In this document: piece after piece, positions 22,499 through 26,796 of the stretch | How positions within the stretch are numbered: the stretch's first letter is position 1 | Layout: every line of letters begins with the position of its first letter | DNA from: a virus | IMG/VR virus record: IMGVR_UViG_3300044627_004293 | Location: 1-26,796 of that record | Length of the DNA: 26,796 nucleotides | Strand: one strand, 5' to 3' | Notes under the pieces: generated by a model | What the model was told of the DNA's origin: nothing | The model's database searches: none | Seen by the model: only the letters and a program-made list of their open reading frames with translations | Translations under genes and position numbers: made by a program

Positions 22499-23076
22499 GC
22501 CCATTTGAAGTTTATAAGACTTATTCTGCTTTAAAACTGCATTTTACTTCTGACTATAACTATTTTCATTATAAAGGTCAAACTAAACTCAAACCAGAAT
22601 CATTTGAAAAACGAAATGATAAGATCTTTTTTGCTAAAATTGCAAAGCATAATGATCCACTTAATTTTTTGATGGTTAATATTCTAGATAATCCAAAGAT
22701 ATGGATTAGAACACTTGCATATGATAAACAAGCAGAAATAAAGTATGCAGACTGGCTTAAGAAAAAGCAGTCTATGTCATATATGTTTAAACAAGATCTT
22801 AGAAAATTAAACTCCGATTTTAATTCTAACTTAATTGTGGAGGCTAATACACATCCTAAAATAGTAGTACAGTACTTATCTGGTGAGATTATGTTTGAAA
22901 CACTTTGTATTATATGTACACTTACAGGGTGTATAAAACATTGGAATAAGAAAATGGCTGATGATCCTGTGTGGGATGAACTATCGCATAAGATTGCAAA
23001 GTATATGCCATTCATGGATATTGATACAACAAAATATAAACAAATTATTCTTGACACATTCAAGATGCAAGATTGA
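22495..23076 (+). CDS. 59: DNA helicase loader (T4 gp59-like)
   Basis: 193 residues, slightly shorter than T4 gp59 (217). The start MSPFEVYKTYSALKLHFTSDYNYFHYKGQTK matches the gp59 N-terminal domain, and KRNDKIFFAKIAKHN and LLVEAN-like NLIVEANTHP follow, with a C-terminal helical region. gp59 loads the gp41 helicase onto gp32-coated forked DNA. The gene is directly followed by gp32, the T4 order. It begins inside the preceding small gene (ATGA). Confidence 0.88.
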   Translation: MSPFEVYKTYSALKLHFTSDYNYFHYKGQTKLKPESFEKRNDKIFFAKIAKHNDPLNFLMVNILDNPKIWIRTLAYDKQAEIKYADWLKKKQSMSYMFKQDLRKLNSDFNSNLIVEANTHPKIVVQYLSGEIMFETLCIICTLTGCIKHWNKKMADDPVWDELSHKIAKYMPFMDIDTTKYKQIILDTFKMQD

Positions 23077-23078
23077 CA

Positions 23079-23086
23079 TATAAATA
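23079..23086 (+). promoter_or_regulatory. T4-type late promoter (TATAAATA) before gene 32
   Basis: Exact TATAAATA three bases after the gp59 stop, 67 bases before ATG 23154, leaving a leader that contains a hairpin. Confidence 0.6.
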
Positions 23087-23090
23087 ATTG

Positions 23091-23105
23091 AGGACACGCT
23101 GTCCT
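23091..23105 (+). promoter_or_regulatory. Leader hairpin of gene 32 mRNA
   Basis: AGGACA-CGC-TGTCCT, a perfect 6-bp stem with 3-base loop, followed by ~45 A/T-rich unstructured bases up to the ribosome site CGGAG. T4 gp32 represses its own translation by nucleating at a leader pseudoknot next to an unstructured stretch; this arrangement is similar in outline. Confidence 0.45.
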
Positions 23106-23153
23106 AAGAAAATATGTTCAATACAACAATACACATTAATACGGAGAAATAAA

Positions 23154-24044
23154 ATGGTAGATTTTGCACGACTTAAGGCAATGCGCGGTGAACAGTCACT
23201 TTCGACTTTGACATCAGAGCTTGAGAAGCTTAATGCTAAGTATGAGCGCAAGAATGACGAGCGATTTTGGGCACCAACTGTAGATAAGGTTGGCAATGGT
23301 TATGCAGTCATTAGATTTCTTCCTGCACCAGGAGATGAAGAAGTTCCCTTTGTACGTATCTTTGATCATGGTTTCAAGGGTCCATCTGGTTCTTGGTATA
23401 TTGAAAACTCTCTTACTACAATTGGACAGAAAGATCCAGTTAGTGAAGTAAATTCGGCTCTCTGGAATTCTGGTGTAGAGTCTGATAAGGATACCGCGCG
23501 TAAGCAGAAGCGACGTCTTCACTTTATCTCTAATATCTATGTTGTTGAAGATCATGGAAATCCAGAGAATAATGGTAAGGTTTTTCTATTCAAGTATGGT
23601 AAGAAGATTTTTGATAAGTTGAATGAGGTTATGAATCCTCAGTTTCCTGATGAAAAGCCGCTAAATCCATTTGACTTCTGGGAAGGCGCAAATCTCGCAC
23701 TTAAGATTCGTAATGTTGAAGGATATCGCAACTACGATAAGTCAGCTTTCATGAATCCTTCAGTACTTCATAAGGATGATAGTAAGCTAGAGATGATTCA
23801 CTCACAGGAATACTCACTACAGGAATTCTTGAAGCCATCTAACTTTAAGACGTATGAAGAGCTTAAGGAAAAGCTAACCCGCGTACTTTCAACTCCTATG
23901 GAAGGACGCACTTCAAATGTTATGGAGCAGGAAGATACTATTGCTCCTCCACAGTCAAGATCGCGTGTTGCTCCATCTCCAGTAATGGATGAAGCAAACG
24001 AAAAAGATGATGATCTTAATTTCTTCCGGAAGTTAGCTTCCTAA
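23154..24044 (+). CDS. 32: Single-stranded DNA-binding protein (T4 gp32-like)
   Basis: 296 residues from ATG 23154, set by CGGAG upstream; the frame extends to 23088 only through the leader. The core matches gp32 of T4-like cyanophages: FWAPTVDKVGNGYAVIRFLPAPG, FDHGFKGPSGSWYIENSLTTIG, NIYVVEDHGNPENNGKVFLFKYGKKIFDK and DFWEGANLALKIRNVEGYRNYD. T4 gp32 binds zinc through H64 and three Cys; here H72 remains but no Cys are present in the region. The N-terminus has basic ARLKAMRGEQSL for cooperative binding, and the tail is acidic (MDEANEKDDDLNFF). It coats ssDNA at forks and in recombination. Confidence 0.95.
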   Translation: MVDFARLKAMRGEQSLSTLTSELEKLNAKYERKNDERFWAPTVDKVGNGYAVIRFLPAPGDEEVPFVRIFDHGFKGPSGSWYIENSLTTIGQKDPVSEVNSALWNSGVESDKDTARKQKRRLHFISNIYVVEDHGNPENNGKVFLFKYGKKIFDKLNEVMNPQFPDEKPLNPFDFWEGANLALKIRNVEGYRNYDKSAFMNPSVLHKDDSKLEMIHSQEYSLQEFLKPSNFKTYEELKEKLTRVLSTPMEGRTSNVMEQEDTIAPPQSRSRVAPSPVMDEANEKDDDLNFFRKLAS

Positions 24045-24045
24045 A

Positions 24046-24076
24046 ACAAAAAGGACCCAGTTGGGTCCTTTTTTTT
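24046..24076. terminator. Bidirectional intrinsic terminator between gene 32 and tail gene
   Basis: GGACCC-AGTT-GGGTCC flanked by CAAAAA on the left and eight T on the right, so it works for both convergent genes. The leftward gene's stop codon lies in the T run. Confidence 0.93.
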
Positions 24077-26525
24077 ATCCACCTGGATTATAATCTGGTG
24101 CATTTTTCATATCAAATAGTTCACTTAGTATTTGCTGTGAAGGCAAAGCTGGCGGAACATTATTATTCTGATATGCATCTGGTGTAAATGTAGGATTTGG
24201 TGCTCTTACATTATTATTTTTGCCGCTGCTTATAGCATTAAGTATACTTCCAAACATGCCAATCATATCCATTGGAGATTTTGGTATTAATGAACCACCA
24301 GTTGACACAGTGCTTATTAGACCAGCCATTTGTCCTATTCCAGGTGTTCTAGTTACCATGCCAAGTGGACCAGGAATCTGTGCTTTAGATGTCTGTATAG
24401 ATCCCGATGACATACCTTGAGAAGTTGCACCCATTCCTTTGAAATTCATACCACTTAAACCAGCAGTACTACCTTCAAAAGAAGTTGTAGATCTGCCTGG
24501 ACTCGTAGTATTTGTATTACCTGTTTCAGAAATATTTGCTTTTGTTCCTGCAGCAGTAGCATCATACTGACCCCATTGCCCAGTCATATGAGCCTGTAAT
24601 GCACCGGCTGCCCATTTAGGAATTGAATTTTGTGTAAAATCTGGGCCCCATACTCTGCGTGATTCTGTATCTAGATGTACAACACCTGGTTTGTATACAC
24701 CTATTCCACCAATACCAGCTTTAGATGCAATTTCTACAAGTTTTAATGTCTTAACTTCATCACCACTAAATGTAACATCAACAGCATTTGCTCTTGTATG
24801 CGCTGAATTTTTAGCGCCACCCACCGCATCATTTTTCTTTTGATCTCTATAACCGCTTGTTACACTAAGTTTACCAAAGCTAGATTCAATTGATGATATT
24901 TTTTCTGCAATACCTTTGTTAATACCCTGTGTTGAGGTTGTTGACGAATCACTGCCAGTTACTGGTGCATTACCGGCAACCGGTTTAACAAAAGTTTCAC
25001 CAGGTGTAGCTACACCGGTTTCTACTGGCACTGCATTTGGCGCTGAAGTGCCTTCCGGCGCCGCTGTTGGTGAAACTGCTTGTTGATTATTTTTAATTAA
25101 AGCAATAGCATTAGCAGCGCGCTGACCTGTTTTATCTGCTGATCTTTCATATAGTCTATTAATTAAATCAGCAGCTTCTTCTGCAGTTTTTGCTGCTCTT
25201 AAAGCACGACCAGCTGCGATTTCTGTATTATTTAATTCCCAATTAACATATGCTAATTGCTCTTTAAATCCAGCTTCTCTTATATCTTTATTATATACTT
25301 TTTTAAAGACTGCTTGACGATCTGGGTGCCATTGAGCTATACCATACGCTTTTCCACCATCACCTATTGAGTCAGTTTTCATATTTGGTCCGGACTCTGC
25401 CTGTAGATTTCCTACAATTCCAGCTGCTTGCTCGCGTGTCCAACCATTTTGTGTAAAATAGTTTATAGCTTCTGTAGCATTACCGGTTTCGCCTATACCT
25501 TTTAGTTGTGGTTGCGATTTATCGCCAGATAATCCATTACCAGCAGTTGTTGTTGTCACACCAGGTGTCATACCAGGAGATGGAGAAGATACTGATGTGC
25601 CAGACTTAGAATCACTCGGTTTTTCTCGATCTTCACGCGATTTTTTTATAGCATCAGATTCTGCCGGTTTCTTTTTACCAAAAATCCAGTCATACCCAGA
25701 TTTAGCTAATTCTTCCCCAGCCATTGAACCAGCCAAACCACCAGCAGCGGTACCAACAGGGCCAAGAGCAGATCCAAGAACACCGCCGAGTATACCACCT
25801 AAAATAGTACCAGCACCAGCTGCAATTGAACGACCTAATTCACCACCTTCCATATATTCAGCCACACCACTTACTAGGCCGCCAACACCAGGAAGTGTTT
25901 TAAGACCAAGTTTAGCGGCTGAGCTTACCGATTTCAATGCACTATTTGCTGTAGATACAGTTTTGGCTGGAGCTTTTGCGGCATTTGCTTTGGATTTATT
26001 ATTTTGTATTCCAGATGTTAAATCACTTATAGTGCCAAGTATACCACCGCTTGAACTATCTGATTGTTTACTTATTTTTTCAAATTGTTTACTGGTTTCA
26101 TTTTTAAATTTATTGAATTCAGATATTAAATCTCCAAGCATACCGAGTGTTTTATTAGATTGCTCGGTTAAATCTCCTACACGTGTTTCTAAAATACTTA
26201 CAGAAGAAGATACACGTCTTATGGATGAAGCATTATCATTAATATTTTTTTTAATTGCTATAGTATCACTGTCAGTTTTTTTAGAATCACCGCTTATTTT
26301 ACGAATAATTGGATCTAATTGCTTAAGCGCTCCACCTGTTGCGCCTTTACTTTTTTCTTGAGCAAATTTGCGTATATCAATAATCTTAGCAGATTGTTTC
26401 GTGTCAGATGAATTTGATGCTGATGTTTTATTATCGAACATATCATCGACGAATTTCAATACACCTTCTTTTGTGTTGAAATTATCTGTTTGTTGTTTTG
26501 ACTTCCTACCGCGTTTTTTTTTCAT
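24075..26525 (-). CDS. Tail/baseplate protein with tail-lysozyme and M15 peptidase domains
   Basis: 816 residues. Residues 1-60 are basic and polar; ~85-155 are a predicted coiled coil (SIRRVSSSVSILETRVGDL); 203-275 are hydrophobic and Gly-rich (GGILGGVLGSALGPVG). Residues ~347-480 match the phage tail lysozyme family: GWTREQAAGIVGNLQAESG with Glu377 as candidate catalytic acid, then AYGIAQWHPDR. Residues ~535-630 match an M15 peptidase (SVTSGYRDQ, SAHTRANAVDVTF, VVHLDTE), with H576, D583 and H617 at zinc positions. The rest is a Ser/Gly/Thr-rich linker and tail. This predicts a cell-wall-degrading tail protein with glycan and peptide cleavage, perhaps in the role of T4 gp5. It overlaps the upstream gene (stop and start share a base), so expression is coupled. 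Confidence 0.85.
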   Translation of the reverse strand: MKKKRGRKSKQQTDNFNTKEGVLKFVDDMFDNKTSASNSSDTKQSAKIIDIRKFAQEKSKGATGGALKQLDPIIRKISGDSKKTDSDTIAIKKNINDNASSIRRVSSSVSILETRVGDLTEQSNKTLGMLGDLISEFNKFKNETSKQFEKISKQSDSSSGGILGTISDLTSGIQNNKSKANAAKAPAKTVSTANSALKSVSSAAKLGLKTLPGVGGLVSGVAEYMEGGELGRSIAAGAGTILGGILGGVLGSALGPVGTAAGGLAGSMAGEELAKSGYDWIFGKKKPAESDAIKKSREDREKPSDSKSGTSVSSPSPGMTPGVTTTTAGNGLSGDKSQPQLKGIGETGNATEAINYFTQNGWTREQAAGIVGNLQAESGPNMKTDSIGDGGKAYGIAQWHPDRQAVFKKVYNKDIREAGFKEQLAYVNWELNNTEIAAGRALRAAKTAEEAADLINRLYERSADKTGQRAANAIALIKNNQQAVSPTAAPEGTSAPNAVPVETGVATPGETFVKPVAGNAPVTGSDSSTTSTQGINKGIAEKISSIESSFGKLSVTSGYRDQKKNDAVGGAKNSAHTRANAVDVTFSGDEVKTLKLVEIASKAGIGGIGVYKPGVVHLDTESRRVWGPDFTQNSIPKWAAGALQAHMTGQWGQYDATAAGTKANISETGNTNTTSPGRSTTSFEGSTAGLSGMNFKGMGATSQGMSSGSIQTSKAQIPGPLGMVTRTPGIGQMAGLISTVSTGGSLIPKSPMDMIGMFGSILNAISSGKNNNVRAPNPTFTPDAYQNNNVPPALPSQQILSELFDMKNAPDYNPGG

Positions 26526-26796
26526 TACATTCCGCTGTTTCTTTGTTTTTCTTCTTGCTCACGGATGTATTCTTTCAACATATTTACATATATATCTAAT
26601 TCAAATGGTATAATATTCTCTAAATCGTTAATACTATATTTATGATGCTGAGCCAGACCAAATAAAGTCTTATAATAATTTTCTAGAGTATTATGACTCA
26701 GCGCAATGTAAAAAAATCAGTTAGAGTCGTTAGCTCAATTTTACGATCATTTCCAAGTGAATTTTTATAATTTATCACATATCTCATAGTAGGTGA
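26525..26796 (-). CDS. Tail/baseplate assembly protein, probable -1 frameshift gene (partial)
   Basis: Read leftward. Frame 0 is open from the window edge (an ATG at 26787 gives MRYVINYKNSLGNDRKIELT) and stops at 26698-26700. The -1 frame holds 63 residues (26716-26525) with no usable ATG: LSHNTLENYYKTLFGLAQHH..., KYSINDLENIIPFELDIYVN and a charged helical end. Both frames join in-register at T7, giving ...TLTDFF-YIALSHNT.... The HHxYS-x(2)-DLE-x-[IL]IPFE-x-DIY pattern belongs, from memory, to gp26/gp51-type baseplate hub assembly proteins of T4-like phages. The gene lies directly before a large tail protein. Alternatives are two overlapping genes with a non-ATG start, or an indel in the A7 run. 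The gene may begin beyond the window. Confidence 0.65.
26647..26716 (-). promoter_or_regulatory. Putative -1 ribosomal frameshift signal (T TTT TTT plus stem)
   Basis: On the minus strand: slippery T TTT TTT in the 0-frame phase (GAT TTT TTT ACA; plus 26710-26716), a 7-base spacer, then GCTGAGTC (26702-26695) that can pair with GGCTCAGC (26654-26647), 8 bp with one G-T. The 0-frame stop falls inside the first arm. This is the standard layout of a bacterial or phage -1 frameshift site. Confidence 0.55.

Noticed and set aside
24220-26361. Rightward ORFs opposite the tail lysozyme gene (for example 254 aa at 25597)
   Set aside because: Pro/Ser-rich mirror translations of a long coding strand, without ribosome sites or recognisable domains.
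26583-26614. TTTACA and TGGTATAAT on the plus strand near the right edge
   Set aside because: The spacer is 20 bases and no rightward gene follows; it lies in the coding region of the leftward gene.
1-26796. CRISPR array, IS element or direct-repeat array
   Set aside because: I saw no regularly spaced repeats, transposase gene or terminal inverted repeats in the window.

Overview
The window is part of the genome of an AT-rich, T4-like myovirus (T4 superfamily outside the enteric group; gene content resembles marine cyanophage, Pelagibacter or alphaproteobacterial T4-like phages). This rests on recognisable T4-type replication and transcription genes (primase gp61, RNase H, gp33-like, gp59 and gp32 in T4 order, RNA ligase 1, kinase), nrdA/nrdB with thyX, PhoH, and T4-type signals: early promoters (GTGTACA or GTTTACA, 17 bases, TATAAT) and late promoters (TATAAATA). 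The host cannot be named from this sequence.

Layout. (1) 1-5271: virion-related and small conserved T4-like genes: the end of a structural protein, a Dps-like miniferritin, a modular acidic protein with three prohead-protease-like sites and one EF-hand loop, a structural protein starting MAQWGRND, and small conserved proteins. (2) 5275-7179: early promoter, primase, small ORF, ThyX. (3) 7223-12944: nucleotide block nrdA, small ORF, nrdB, a GIY-YIG nuclease, a convergent HNH nuclease, an unusual tRNA-Gly(UCC), an RNase H-like DUF458 protein, glutaredoxin and an SH3-barrel protein. (4) 12995-17597: glycosyltransferase; then, behind an overlapping early/late promoter, a replication/repair run (unknown, RNase H, DUF6433-like, small proteins, PhoH, Cas4/RecB-like nuclease). 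(5) 17636-18708: a self-contained unit of early promoter, DUF932 gene and strong terminator. (6) 18710-24044: two more early promoters, a large unknown protein, RNA ligase 1, a kinase-only Pnkp, a gp33-like late transcription factor, a SprT-like zinc protease, a 55-residue protein, gp59 and gp32. (7) 24046-26796: a bidirectional terminator, then leftward tail genes: an 816-residue protein with tail-lysozyme and M15-peptidase domains, and upstream of it a gene split between two frames at a T7 slippery run, which looks like a -1 frameshift product.

How the genes cooperate: RNR, ThyX and glutaredoxin supply dNTPs; primase, RNase H, gp59 and gp32 act at the fork; the gp33-like factor would drive the TATAAATA late promoters found in front of Dps and structural genes; ligase and kinase suggest tRNA repair; the leftward genes belong to the tail or baseplate and cell-wall penetration.

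The most notable observations are the probable -1 frameshift gene at the right edge, the dual-hydrolase tail protein it is coupled to, the tRNA-Gly lacking both D-loop GG and the T-loop consensus, and the repeated protease-site motifs in the 558-residue protein.
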